The notes beneath the pieces are model-generated. The model was not told the DNA's origin and ran no database searches. It saw only the letters and a list, made by a program, of their open reading frames with translations. A stretch of DNA of 64,000 nt, taken from Thomasclavelia spiroformis (GTDB lineage: Bacteria; Bacillota_I; Bacilli_A; Erysipelotrichales; Coprobacillaceae). The position numbers and the translations under genes are program-made. The stretch covers positions 62,001-126,000 of the forward strand of contig JACJKV010000001.1 in the NCBI GenBank assembly GCA_016901755.1, in the 5' to 3' direction. Numbering within the stretch: position 1 is the stretch's first letter; each line of letters opens with the position of its first letter. This document shows, in pieces, positions 37,521 through 47,381 of the stretch.

Positions 37521-38735
37521 TTAAAAGTATCGAATAATCATAAATGCATTACAAATAGTTTCAACAAATATTAATAATAAAACTATTTTTTTTATTTGTT
37601 TATTAATTGGCGTCTTGTAATATCGCGCATAAGGAACCTGAACATCAATAAAACGCTGTTTTGTAACACGTTGATTATGTTCAATATAACTTCTTTGTTC
37701 AAACAATTGATATTTTCGACTAACCTTTTTAATGAGGGGAATATAGATTGAGTTTTTATGATTTACTTTTTTTACTTTTTCAGAAAGTAAATCTTTTTTA
37801 CATCTTCCCCAGTCATCATAAAACTTATCATATAACACTAATACTTCTTTATGATAATTCACGATATGATCATATTTTCTTTTTACGAATAAGATATAAT
37901 ATGCTCCATATATGTAATAAAAATCCAGATAAATAAAATATGTAATTAATAATAATGCTAGAATTCCCAGCAAAGCATGCCCCTGAAATACATGATAAGC
38001 CGAATAACTCGCACTGATATCATTAATCTCTGCAAAATACTGCCAGAAATGAGTTATAACCTGCAGATATTGAGATTCATACATGATTTTAATTAAAAAA
38101 TAATTATATAGAATCAGTTGAACACTCATTTTAAATATCTGTTTCATGTTTCCATACTGGACCGTCTGATATCTATCAACTGCTTTTCCAACACCATTAT
38201 TCCAATAATTCAGGTAATGATCCTGAAGAGCTTCAAATTCATTTAAAACTTTAATTCTGTCATTATTTAATTGTTTATTAAACTGATCAGTAATTTCCTT
38301 TAAATTATATTCGTATGAATTATCAACAATAAACTGATAAGGAACAATATAAATATGATCTTCCTGATCAGATACTTTAACAAAGTAATTGCTGACTTTC
38401 TGACTTTCCATTCCACGTATATATTTTTTAGCAGAAGCACCTTCCTGTTGTGTAAGCCTTTTCATGCTTTTGGATAATTCTTCCATCTCACTATCACCAA
38501 GAACATCATACTGAAAATTAAAAGGATTATTTTCAAACTGCAAAACAAGCGTATTGTATTCTTTAACGATATCAGAATAATAAATATTCTTTTTTGGAAT
38601 CTTATTAAGCAAAGAGTTCATTAATTTTTCTGCATTTGAATCAGTGATCTTGTATTCATCTCGGTGATTTAAAAACCATTCGATATGTTTGAGATCTTTT
38701 AAACTGTTAAGTGATATTTCGTATAAATATTGCAT
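37521..38735 (-). CDS. Membrane protein of the GTPase locus, unknown
   Basis: A 404-residue protein with a long N-terminal soluble part (about 1-190, helical, charged), two to three membrane segments at about 205-225 and 255-285, a soluble loop, and a last segment at the C-terminus (383-403). It has no recognised motif. It lies between the GAP1-like gene (11 bases away) and the secreted vWA gene (overlapping start region), so it could connect the cytoplasmic GTPases to the surface protein. Confidence 0.6.
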   Translation of the reverse strand: MQYLYEISLNSLKDLKHIEWFLNHRDEYKITDSNAEKLMNSLLNKIPKKNIYYSDIVKEYNTLVLQFENNPFNFQYDVLGDSEMEELSKSMKRLTQQEGASAKKYIRGMESQKVSNYFVKVSDQEDHIYIVPYQFIVDNSYEYNLKEITDQFNKQLNNDRIKVLNEFEALQDHYLNYWNNGVGKAVDRYQTVQYGNMKQIFKMSVQLILYNYFLIKIMYESQYLQVITHFWQYFAEINDISASYSAYHVFQGHALLGILALLLITYFIYLDFYYIYGAYYILFVKRKYDHIVNYHKEVLVLYDKFYDDWGRCKKDLLSEKVKKVNHKNSIYIPLIKKVSRKYQLFEQRSYIEHNQRVTKQRFIDVQVPYARYYKTPINKQIKKIVLLLIFVETICNAFMIIRYF

Positions 38736-38746
38736 GTTCAGTTAAC

Positions 38747-40963
38747 CTACTTTTTAAAGAAGCGAAAACCACTTTCTTTTTTTTCATCACCAGATACATC
38801 AAAATCATCAAAACTATCACTGTTCGTTCTTTTCTTGACTGCTTTAACAAACAAAGCGACTTCTTCCTGATTCATATATTTGTAGGCATCCGCAATGCGT
38901 TTAGCCTGTCTAGGTGCATACAGATTAATCAGATTTGCTACATATATTCCAGATATTTTAACAGGTGAAAATGATTTAAAGTAATAATCTATGATTCTCT
39001 TGACATCATATCCGTTAAATTTTTTTATCAGATATTGAAAATGATCAACAGTCAGTAAACGCATTTCAAATAAATCATCCAGATATTGCTCAGTGATTTC
39101 TGGTACCTGTTGAGGAACCAGAATAAACTCCAGCAATGCCTGTAACTGTTTTGCTTTGATGTTCTGTGAAGAACGCAAGCCAAAAACAACGTTGACCATA
39201 TTTTCTGAAGATAAAAAACCGTTTTGCATATCATTATTTAAATCCAGCCAGTTTTTTAAAACCGTACCTAATGATTCGATATAATATGTCTTTTCTTTTT
39301 GAATATTTTTTCGTTTTTGTAACTGATTGGCTATTGCTGTTTTATACTTTTCATATATCTTTAGATCAATAAGGATCTTTATCTGATCAAGAAAAGAATC
39401 GAACTCTAAAAACTGTCTGTCAGTTATTAAATTCTGAGACATATAATCATTTAACCATTCATCGATATTTGAATTCAAATTTGGCTCATTGCTTTGGTAT
39501 TTCATACTGTTTTTGATATTGATCAGCTCTCTGGCAAAATCATTTAAGGAAACATTGCATAGCTGCTGAAATTTTCTGCCAATATTTTCTAACTCCTCGT
39601 CGGCTGCATTTCCTATCTGATTTCTAACTCGTGATCGTTCATTTTCTAATTGCATGATGATATCTTTTAATATATTTTTTAACTGCAAAGAACCAATATC
39701 TATTTGACTTAAAGTTTGAATCTCTTTTTCAATAACATTTTTATATTTTTCACTGTTTTCATTAACATTTTTTAATTTTCTGTTAAGCTGTCTATTATAC
39801 CATTTTAAAAACTGCTGACGATCGATATTTAAACCTTCAATGGAATCAGCAAAACGTATCGTCTTAGCAGCTGCAGGTGACAATGCTTCAATGCTTTCCT
39901 GAGGTAACGCTAGTATATTTTGGAAAAGATAGCTGTTATAAAAACTATCACTGACTTTTTCCTGAATAATTTTGATCATTAATTCATATAATGAGCCTTT
40001 TCTAAAACTGTTTTGATCAACATACAGGACCCATTCAGGCAATAGATCTTCCTGCTGACCATTTTTCCATTTTTTATAATTAACATAGTAAGTGATACAG
40101 TCATCAATTTTCAGACGCCCTCTATTGGCAATGGCTGATAATGTAGCAAAGTGCTCCTGTCGTCCTGGATCATCGAGTTCAGAAACAAGATATGTTGCAT
40201 ACTGAATATATTTATTGTCAATACGACGTAATATTGACCGAAAATCAGAGGCAGTCAGATCAATGAATGATGTATTGATATTGCGGATTTCTTCCTTAGG
40301 ATATAATACAAAGGAAATTCTCCCAGCACCGCCATTTTCATCTCTTGAATAAGACAGAAAACCATATCTTTTTCTTAACTCATAAGGTAAATAATGATAA
40401 ATAGATGCCAGTATAGCTCTTGAACGCTGATTATAAGCATCACCTTTGGCATCAACAATGATCTTAGTTTTTCTGTTGCTTTTTTCATTATTCATAAAAG
40501 TCGCTAAAATAGCAATCAGCTGTTCATCATTTAATACAACTGTGTTTGTTTTCTCACGTGAAAACTGATAATGATCAATATTTTCATGCTGATACTGATT
40601 TACTTTTTTATCCTCAATGAACTGATAATTAAAGATTTCAAAAAAATCATCTTTGAAAAAATCATCAGATACATCTTTGAGTAAAGCATGAAAATAATAA
40701 CATGGTGTTGAAAAATTGCTCATGTGACCAGTTTTCGAAATGATCAGATAGTCTTTATTCAGTTCATTATTTAAATTACTTACCGCATAAGTAAGGGCTT
40801 CTGGTTCCTTTGAAACAGATGAATACAAATCAGCATTACTGACAAAATCATATTTCATATAGGAACCTAACAATACTTTTTCTGCACCAGACGATAACGA
40901 TGATGACTTATTAATGGTTCGATAATTTATACCATCATTGGCATATAACAATTGCATTTCCAA
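38747..40963 (-). CDS. GAP1-like GTPase-associated protein
   Basis: A 738-residue soluble protein. The N-terminus (MEMQLLYANDGINYRTI, then SNFSTPCYYFHALL near 85) and a later LPYELRKRYGFLSYS resemble GAP1-N2 proteins, described by comparative genomics as partners of double GTPases in putative bacterial conflict systems. A long helical region (about 380-620) has coiled-coil character. The name refers to gene association; it does not prove GTPase-activating activity. It is directly downstream of a GTPase gene (10-base gap), supporting a physical partnership. Assignment by pattern only; a profile search would settle it. Confidence 0.55.
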   Translation of the reverse strand: MEMQLLYANDGINYRTINKSSSLSSGAEKVLLGSYMKYDFVSNADLYSSVSKEPEALTYAVSNLNNELNKDYLIISKTGHMSNFSTPCYYFHALLKDVSDDFFKDDFFEIFNYQFIEDKKVNQYQHENIDHYQFSREKTNTVVLNDEQLIAILATFMNNEKSNRKTKIIVDAKGDAYNQRSRAILASIYHYLPYELRKRYGFLSYSRDENGGAGRISFVLYPKEEIRNINTSFIDLTASDFRSILRRIDNKYIQYATYLVSELDDPGRQEHFATLSAIANRGRLKIDDCITYYVNYKKWKNGQQEDLLPEWVLYVDQNSFRKGSLYELMIKIIQEKVSDSFYNSYLFQNILALPQESIEALSPAAAKTIRFADSIEGLNIDRQQFLKWYNRQLNRKLKNVNENSEKYKNVIEKEIQTLSQIDIGSLQLKNILKDIIMQLENERSRVRNQIGNAADEELENIGRKFQQLCNVSLNDFARELINIKNSMKYQSNEPNLNSNIDEWLNDYMSQNLITDRQFLEFDSFLDQIKILIDLKIYEKYKTAIANQLQKRKNIQKEKTYYIESLGTVLKNWLDLNNDMQNGFLSSENMVNVVFGLRSSQNIKAKQLQALLEFILVPQQVPEITEQYLDDLFEMRLLTVDHFQYLIKKFNGYDVKRIIDYYFKSFSPVKISGIYVANLINLYAPRQAKRIADAYKYMNQEEVALFVKAVKKRTNSDSFDDFDVSGDEKKESGFRFFKK

Positions 40964-40973
40964 AGCCTCCTAT

Positions 40974-42692
40974 CTACTTGGTAACATGATTTGGATAATA
41001 GAATATCTTTTCTATTTCTTCTGGCTGAACAAGTCTGTTTTCAAGTTCACTATAAGTTTCAGTTTTCAGTCCCAGCAGTTTCTTTCTTTGTTTCGTAACC
41101 CATTCTTCTTTATAAACAGGAATGATACCAAGCACTGCCAAAGACCACAGGAATGGTCCTTCTATCATAGAAGGAATTGGTAAATTACTGTCAGCTGCTC
41201 GATCTGCAAAAGGATTATCTACAGAAAATCCATACGATGCAACCGCCATTGGTGTAAAATGTCCAAAAATATTTTCAATAGTCGCAGGAATTGCTGGTGA
41301 AAGACTGAGATATCTGTATGATCTTTCAATCAGCCACTTCATATTATCATAATACAAAGCACCATTTTCACTGATCCATGGTGAATTTTTTGATTTATTT
41401 CTAAGATACTGTATTGGATTTGAAACAGAAGCAAAAGGATTAAAGTGTGGATTAAACAGTCCATAATCTTCAGTTGCTTCGTCACAGCGTGTAATCAGTA
41501 CGGCAGTAGGAATCTTACCTTTCATATGAATAGCCTGCATCGTTCGATCAATATTAGCAAAAGCTTCCATAATATTAACATTGACCTGATCAGCAGTTGC
41601 TACGATTTGCTCCTGTGCAATCTGTGAAGGGGCAATACAAAGCCAAATCATATCGGCTGACCTGATGATCTTTCTTTGAGAAGTTACAAAATCGGCACCA
41701 CCTTCACCATCAGCACCACCGTCATAGATTTCACCAGGCATATCTATGAAAGTAAAAATATAGTTTTTCCCATTATTGACCTTAAAAGTCATAGAAAACA
41801 ATGGAATTGCTTCCTTATTATCAGCTGATGTATCTCGCAACACCGGTGTTTTTGTGATTTTTTTACCATAAATATAAGGATCAAGAAGATCGCTTTTAAA
41901 AGTACGCCATCCTTCTCCTGAATAAGCAATATTGATCAGTACATTCTGGTCATAGCCAAGACGTTCAATGCCGTCACCAGCTCTCATGATACTGGCTAAT
42001 AAAGACGCAAGATATGCAGTTTTTCCAACTCTGGCAGTACCTGCTAAACCAATGATAATTTCTTTATATTTTCCAGCATGCCCATATAATTCCTTACCGC
42101 AGGGATGACCATCCTTGCCTTTGCAGACAAATTTTGATACATTTCTGGTTTTATTATCATCAAATTTAACTTCTAATTTATTAGCGAAACTATTTCCCTG
42201 ATCATCACGGTCCATTTTAACGATCACATCAAAACTAACGATCAGGCCTTTGTTGATCATAACACGATGTGCTATTTCCTGAATTTTTTCTGCCAATTCA
42301 TCTTTATCCAGTTCCTTTGATTTGGCCATATAGTAAGTCAAAGATTCATATTCGATGATATTGGTTGTACTTGCCAGTAATTCTACAGAAGCATTTGGTG
42401 TATTGGCTATCTTTACCAACTGTTCTCCTAATCTTTCTGTGGTAAACTGAAAAGTCCCCTGGAAAGTTCCATCATTGGTTGTTTTGAAACCATAGATATT
42501 GATCAGATCTGCCAATGTCAAATACAAACATAAATTCAGACCTGTTAGATCATACCACTCTTCATTGGCTCCAAAATATCTGTTTTTCATTTTTTCTAAA
42601 GCAATATTGATCAGTTCACCAAAGTCGAATGCTAAAGCACTGGCTTCAATGATCTCGCCACACCTTGGACAATGAACTTTATGTAATGCCAT
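40974..42692 (-). CDS. Zinc-ribbon P-loop GTPase (DO-GTPase type), copy A
   Basis: A 572-residue GTPase. Residues 8-12 (CPRCG) and a second Cys pair near 190-197 (CKGKDGHPCG) form a split zinc ribbon around a helical insert. The GTPase domain follows: P-loop GTARVGKTA near 216, G3 motif FIDMPGEIYD near 316 and G4-like LITRCDEA near 400, in place of the usual NKxD. The C-terminal helices end at 572. The same architecture recurs in copy B at 42947. Double-GTPase proteins of this class are reported next to GAP1-like partners; here the neighbours are a GAP1-like gene (10-base gap) and a small membrane protein. Guanine specificity is plausible but not certain. Confidence 0.75.
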   Translation of the reverse strand: MALHKVHCPRCGEIIEASALAFDFGELINIALEKMKNRYFGANEEWYDLTGLNLCLYLTLADLINIYGFKTTNDGTFQGTFQFTTERLGEQLVKIANTPNASVELLASTTNIIEYESLTYYMAKSKELDKDELAEKIQEIAHRVMINKGLIVSFDVIVKMDRDDQGNSFANKLEVKFDDNKTRNVSKFVCKGKDGHPCGKELYGHAGKYKEIIIGLAGTARVGKTAYLASLLASIMRAGDGIERLGYDQNVLINIAYSGEGWRTFKSDLLDPYIYGKKITKTPVLRDTSADNKEAIPLFSMTFKVNNGKNYIFTFIDMPGEIYDGGADGEGGADFVTSQRKIIRSADMIWLCIAPSQIAQEQIVATADQVNVNIMEAFANIDRTMQAIHMKGKIPTAVLITRCDEATEDYGLFNPHFNPFASVSNPIQYLRNKSKNSPWISENGALYYDNMKWLIERSYRYLSLSPAIPATIENIFGHFTPMAVASYGFSVDNPFADRAADSNLPIPSMIEGPFLWSLAVLGIIPVYKEEWVTKQRKKLLGLKTETYSELENRLVQPEEIEKIFYYPNHVTK

Positions 42693-42717
42693 ATTAATAC
42701 TATCCCCTCTCTATGAA

Positions 42718-42960
42718 TCAAATATTGTATATAATTTCTTTAATTAATTCAGTGATTTTTACAAACAAATAACTGATATAGTATAAAACTTTATCTAATC
42801 CTTCTCCAATTACCGGTATAAAAGAAAAACCATGTAAACAGACATAATATGTAAACAGTAATAATACTGCAACAATGATAACTGCGATGATTTTATAAAC
42901 TTTATCATGATTAATTTCTTCAATTTTTGCATGTGCAATGATTTCTTTAATCGAATTCAT
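42718..42960 (-). CDS. Small membrane protein between the two GTPases
   Basis: An 80-residue protein with a short cytoplasmic N-terminus, one strong membrane segment (about residues 23-42) and a second amphipathic or hydrophobic stretch (about 50-80). The ATG at 42960 has GGGGGA just upstream and overlaps the end of the GTPase B gene by 14 bases, so it is translationally coupled. A membrane anchor for the GTPases is a reasonable guess. No family recognised. Confidence 0.6.
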   Translation of the reverse strand: MNSIKEIIAHAKIEEINHDKVYKIIAVIIVAVLLLFTYYVCLHGFSFIPVIGEGLDKVLYYISYLFVKITELIKEIIYNI

Positions 42961-44506
42961 TATTTCCCCCATTAATATACAGATTCTGTCTGCCAACAAC
43001 TGTTTCTCTTATTTCTTTTTCTTTACCAAAAAGGTTCTTACCAATTTTTGACTGCGATATACCAATACATTTTAAATTGGCTAGTGTCCATAAAAAAGGC
43101 AGCTCTACCATAGAAGGACGAATTTTCTTTTCACTGTGACTGTCACTAAGATCAAAGCCATAAGAGGCTATCGCAAACATTGAAAATCCCTCAAATACAT
43201 CTTCAATAGTTGCTTCAAAATTAATCATATTTTTAACAAATTTTCTTGTTTTTTTCACATAATCATTTGTTTTTGTTAGATCCAATGTATGGTCTTCCTG
43301 AATATATTCTTCCATGACATTCACATTTGGTCTGAATAACAATGGATAGTCATCTTTGAGCAAATCACTTTGCGTAACAATGACACAGGCAGGAATTTTT
43401 GAAACAAAAAGATTTGATAATGTTGTTACTAAATTTTCCAGCTGATCATTACTGTCTTTGGCTTTGATTCCTTCCATGTTTGAATTATGATACTTATCAT
43501 CGATCATCGAAGGTTCTATGCAACACCAAATAGCATCAGCACTTTTCAAAACATGACGTTTTTCGCTGATAAAATCAATACCTTCACTATCTTCACTATC
43601 ATAAATTTCACCAGGCATATCAACAAAAACAAAATTAAAATCTTCGTTATTTATTTTCACTGAAACATATACTAAAGGAATCGCTTCTTCATTCTGTACT
43701 TCCGTTTTATTGATGATTTGTCCTTTTTCATAAACACTGACGATTTCAGTGTCAAATTTATAAAAACTATCTTCATCATCTTTTTTTACTGAGATAGAGA
43801 TAAAATCATCATCTTTTAATTGCTTAAGTCTATGAACAAGTGAGGCGATATAAGCAGTTTTGCCAACTCTTGATAATCCTGCCAAACCGATAATAAATTC
43901 ATGATGTAAACCAGACTGATTATCAAATGGTGTTCCACAATTTGGACATACTCTATTATTATCAATAAATTCTTCATCATTGATGTAATATTTGATGCCA
44001 ACAGGAATTTCATTTTGAATGTTATCCTTTGCAAAAATAAAGCTGACAGGAACAGAAACAATGACCTCATCTTTTTGATATGTCGACAAATTTCTGATCA
44101 GCATTTCAATATCTTCTATTTTTTCATCAGGTAAGCCATGATCAGATGAAATGATCTCATACAACCTGTTATATAAAACTGTATCACGATCACTTTCCTG
44201 AATATCCTTAAAAGTCACAGGTTTCATCAAAAACTCTAGCTGTTTAATAACACCACCAACCGTCAGATCCAAACAGCTTGGTCCATTTTGATCAGTTTGA
44301 AAATTGAATTCCTGACAGATATCTCGTAAAGTATAATAAAATTTCAGATCTAATCTGACCAATGATTTCCATGTTTCATCATTTTGCTGTTCTATCGCTC
44401 TAGCAAAAACACGAGAAAAATCAAATCCTACTAAATCAGCTACTGTAAATTCTCCACATCTCGTGCAGTGCATTTTATTATATTTTGCATGTTTTAATTC
44501 ATACAT
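42947..44506 (-). CDS. Zinc-ribbon P-loop GTPase (DO-GTPase type), copy B
   Basis: A 519-residue paralogue of copy A with the same order: CTRCG near residue 14 and CPNCG near 195 for a split zinc ribbon, P-loop GLSRVGKTA near 210, G3 motif FVDMPGEIYD near 296 and G4-like IVTQSDLL near 377. The pair differs mainly in loop lengths. Having both in one operon suggests heterodimer or switch-pair action, as in SRP-type or Toc-type GTPases (inference). It is the first gene of the locus, with GGAG seven bases before the ATG, so its upstream region should hold the main promoter. Confidence 0.75.
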   Translation of the reverse strand: MYELKHAKYNKMHCTRCGEFTVADLVGFDFSRVFARAIEQQNDETWKSLVRLDLKFYYTLRDICQEFNFQTDQNGPSCLDLTVGGVIKQLEFLMKPVTFKDIQESDRDTVLYNRLYEIISSDHGLPDEKIEDIEMLIRNLSTYQKDEVIVSVPVSFIFAKDNIQNEIPVGIKYYINDEEFIDNNRVCPNCGTPFDNQSGLHHEFIIGLAGLSRVGKTAYIASLVHRLKQLKDDDFISISVKKDDEDSFYKFDTEIVSVYEKGQIINKTEVQNEEAIPLVYVSVKINNEDFNFVFVDMPGEIYDSEDSEGIDFISEKRHVLKSADAIWCCIEPSMIDDKYHNSNMEGIKAKDSNDQLENLVTTLSNLFVSKIPACVIVTQSDLLKDDYPLLFRPNVNVMEEYIQEDHTLDLTKTNDYVKKTRKFVKNMINFEATIEDVFEGFSMFAIASYGFDLSDSHSEKKIRPSMVELPFLWTLANLKCIGISQSKIGKNLFGKEKEIRETVVGRQNLYINGGNNEFD

Positions 44507-44748
44507 TCATAATCAACTCCGTATTTTAGATATAATTATACACCATAATTCGACCATTATCTATAATTTATTCTTAGTTATCATGTAATTATTCTAGATA
44601 ATTACTATTATTTCTAAAAAAGAACGATATTTCATTGTCAGCAAGGATAAATCAGACAATTCCTACTTATCGTTCTACAGCAGTTTGTGAACCATAAAAA
44701 TACGATAACAAATTAAAAATTGTCATTTTCATAATATCATAGACTTAT
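44507..44748. other. Upstream region of the GTPase locus
   Basis: No gene seen. On the minus strand a TATAAT lies about 30 bases before the GTPase B start (around 44530) but without a clear -35 box. This is the only gap long enough for a promoter for the whole 17.5-kb locus. Confidence 0.4.
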
Positions 44749-44961
44749 TCAAGGAACTATCTTTCTCATGATTTCTGACATTTTTAACAAACTTAATGTA
44801 ATTTTTGACAATATTTTAATCACTACTGCAAAAATAAAATAACCGATGAAAATAATATACAGATGAGTATCATCAAAACAAACATAACAGCAGTTAATCA
44901 AAAAAATAAGCCATAGAAAACGGTAAACAATAATGTAACCTATTCTATGGCATAAAATCAT
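44749..44961 (-). CDS. Possible 70-residue membrane protein
   Basis: A short frame with two hydrophobic segments (about residues 8-26 and 33-52) and a basic C-terminus (KMSEIMRKI). The composition is protein-like, but there is no good ribosome site before the ATG and no recognised family. It may be a real small membrane protein or chance in AT-rich DNA. Confidence 0.3.
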   Translation of the reverse strand: MILCHRIGYIIVYRFLWLIFLINCCYVCFDDTHLYIIFIGYFIFAVVIKILSKITLSLLKMSEIMRKIVP

Positions 44962-45006
44962 GATCGTATTGTTTTAAACCTATATTAATGGCTGATTTAA
45001 ATCATT

Positions 45007-46455
45007 TTAGTAAGTGTATCGTTCTTTATTCTGTTCAATAAACTGTCCTATTTTCTGTTTTACTTCAGCTCTTGACAGATTATCGCATGCTTTGATATCA
45101 TGCATTGCATTTTCTAAATAGTCACTATCAACATTGTTGAAAATATACTCAACAGTACTTATATATTCAACATGATCAACAGTTGATATCGTTGTATGAG
45201 TTATCTTGTCTGTTTCAAAAACAATTTTGAAACATTCCTGTTTATCGTTATCTAATGATGCTGAATAGGTTGTTTTACCATCTTCTTTTTCAATCTTTAT
45301 ATCCTTATAATCATTTCTTAAAGATAATAAATTACGGATAAAAGTATTAGAATTTTCTGTTTCTATATATGTATAGCGATCTAAATATCTTGACCCCTTC
45401 ATATCTGTCAAAGATTCAGAATCTTCAGATAAACTGCATCCCTTTTCTCCATGAATCATTACAAAATATCCAGTATAACTGTCATAACTGCATCTGACAG
45501 TATAATACCCCTTTTCTGTATCGTTTTTGAGAGCATAATAATGCGTGTAAAAATCTCCACCATCATTTTTTTCTACACAAACAAAATGGTTGTACTGTGT
45601 ATACTGATCAAATTCTTTATTAAATTTTGAAACTGTCGTTTCATTGTTGACGACAAAAAAATACAGACCAGTAAATATGACTGACAAAGTCGTAGTAAAA
45701 AGGATCACCTTTGTGATAAAACGCCTTCTTTTTTTACGATGATAACGATTATGTTTTTGCAGCATTTGATCATGCGCTTTTGCATATGTAACATCAGGTT
45801 TTGGCATCTGTTCCATTTCATCTTCAAGCATCCAGATAAGAAATGGAATAGGTGCAATATTGAATATTGGTTTCCCTTCTTTTTGCAGTGATTCAATCCG
45901 TTGTTTCATTTTTTCTTTACCATAACGTAAACGACTCTTAACCGTATTCGTTGTGATATTCAGTGCATCAGCAATTTCCTTTAACGACAGTTCTTCAAAA
46001 TAATACATGAGTATGACCATTTTCTGCTGCAAAGGTAATTCATTGATCAGATCATTAATGGCCTTTTTCAGCCAGGCATAATCTAATGCACTTTCAGGAT
46101 GAAATTCTTGAGATGTCTCTTCTATCGCATCGACAAATGAAGAGATACCTTTTCTATCTTCAAATTCGTTCACATTTTTTGCTTTTTGTATTTCTTCTTT
46201 TGATTTCATGAAATTGATCGCTTCTCTCGCTATTGCCGTATATAGAAAGTTTTCAAATTTATCAGGATCTTGTAAATGATTCAGTTTCTGAAACACTTTG
46301 ATATAAGCATTCTATAAAACATCTTTTGCTGTTTCTTCATCGTTCATATATTTTAAAGCAATAAAATAGCCTTTTTTTACAGTCATGTTATATAGTGTTT
46401 CAAAGGCACTTTCATCATTTTGTTTTGCCCGTTCAACAATTTGCGTTAAATTCAT
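45007..46455 (-). pseudogene. ECF sigma factor with C-terminal membrane/sensor domain, amber stop at codon 48
   Basis: From the ATG at 46455 (MNLTQIVERAKQNDESAFET) the frame gives sigma region 2, stops at a TAG (46312-46314, codon 48) and resumes NAYIKVFQKLNHLQDP in frame. Region 4 follows (LPLQQKMVILMYYFEELSLK, then TTNTVKSRLRYGKE). A membrane segment (about residue 245-268) leads to a 200-residue extracytoplasmic domain. Full length is 482 residues. CAG to TAG fits. Sigma factors with a fused membrane domain act as built-in sensors; here the amber stop would leave a truncated region 2. It is co-oriented with a lipoprotein gene 18 bases upstream. Confidence 0.8.
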
Positions 46456-46472
46456 TGATTTTCTCCTTTTTC

Positions 46473-47207
46473 CTATTTGTTTTTTAAGTTCTGATACGAA
46501 ACATCCAAGATTTTCATGATTGTTTTTTCATCCTGATTGTCACATTCCTGATATTTTTGTATTCTTTCATCTACCATGCTTTTTTCTATGGTTTTAAACG
46601 TAAAAACAGAAATATCATATTTGTTTTCATCTTTTGTATCATTATCATATGATTTTAAAGAGACAGGCAAATCATCTTGAATAGTCAGTTCATTCATTGA
46701 ATGACCAGTAACATATTTAATGATTATTTTATCATCAGCTATTTCTTTGGTAAAATCTCGCCCATTATTATTAACATCGAAATAACGTGTACTGAGCAAA
46801 TCCTGCTGTTGAAGAGAGTCTGTTGTTGAATAGTCATCAAACAGACCATTTCCTGAAAGATTTAGCCTATATGTTCCTTTGCTTTGATCTCGAAATAACG
46901 AATAACAGATATTCTGGCTGATATCATTTTCAAAATAATCAAAAGAATAATCACCATGATAAATCATTGTTTCCTCACTATAACAGTCTCCTATGAGATA
47001 ATGACGCTGAATGATGTTCTTTTCTTCGTATAAATTGCTGTAATAATCAATACTGACATAATTATAATTTTCATTAACGTTATCAATGGCATTGAGATAA
47101 ATCTCTTTGGGCGATAAATCATCATTGGCGTCAGTATCAGCCTGCTGCTGACAGCCACAAAGCATGATCAGCGATATTCCTATTGTTAATATTTGTTTTG
47201 TCTTCAT
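46473..47207 (-). CDS. Lipoprotein, unknown
   Basis: A 244-residue lipoprotein with an N-terminal signal and lipobox LCGC (Cys at 19), followed by QQQADTDANDDLS, a typical disordered linker. The mature part is beta-rich with no recognised family. It lies 18 bases upstream of the membrane-domain sigma factor gene, an arrangement seen for sigma factors and their surface partner or stress sensor. It might bind a cell-wall ligand; that is inference. Confidence 0.65.
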   Translation of the reverse strand: MKTKQILTIGISLIMLCGCQQQADTDANDDLSPKEIYLNAIDNVNENYNYVSIDYYSNLYEEKNIIQRHYLIGDCYSEETMIYHGDYSFDYFENDISQNICYSLFRDQSKGTYRLNLSGNGLFDDYSTTDSLQQQDLLSTRYFDVNNNGRDFTKEIADDKIIIKYVTGHSMNELTIQDDLPVSLKSYDNDTKDENKYDISVFTFKTIEKSMVDERIQKYQECDNQDEKTIMKILDVSYQNLKNK

Positions 47208-47381
47208 TTTTTGTTTCTCCTTTTCATTTTAAAATTGTCTTTTCACTACTTAGACAAGATAAAAATGAAAAAAGTTTTAAAAAAATAGAATTTTTTTTAA
47301 ATTTTTGAAAATATTAAAATAACTGTTTACAAACAAGCGATGCAACAACCGTTTGAAGTCTTTTATCAGGCAGTTCAATCA

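Noticed and set aside
27007-44506. Type VI or ESX-type secretion locus
   Set aside because: There is no sheath, spike, FtsK-like EssC ATPase or WXG100 protein; the GTPase, tubulin and vWA set fits neither system.
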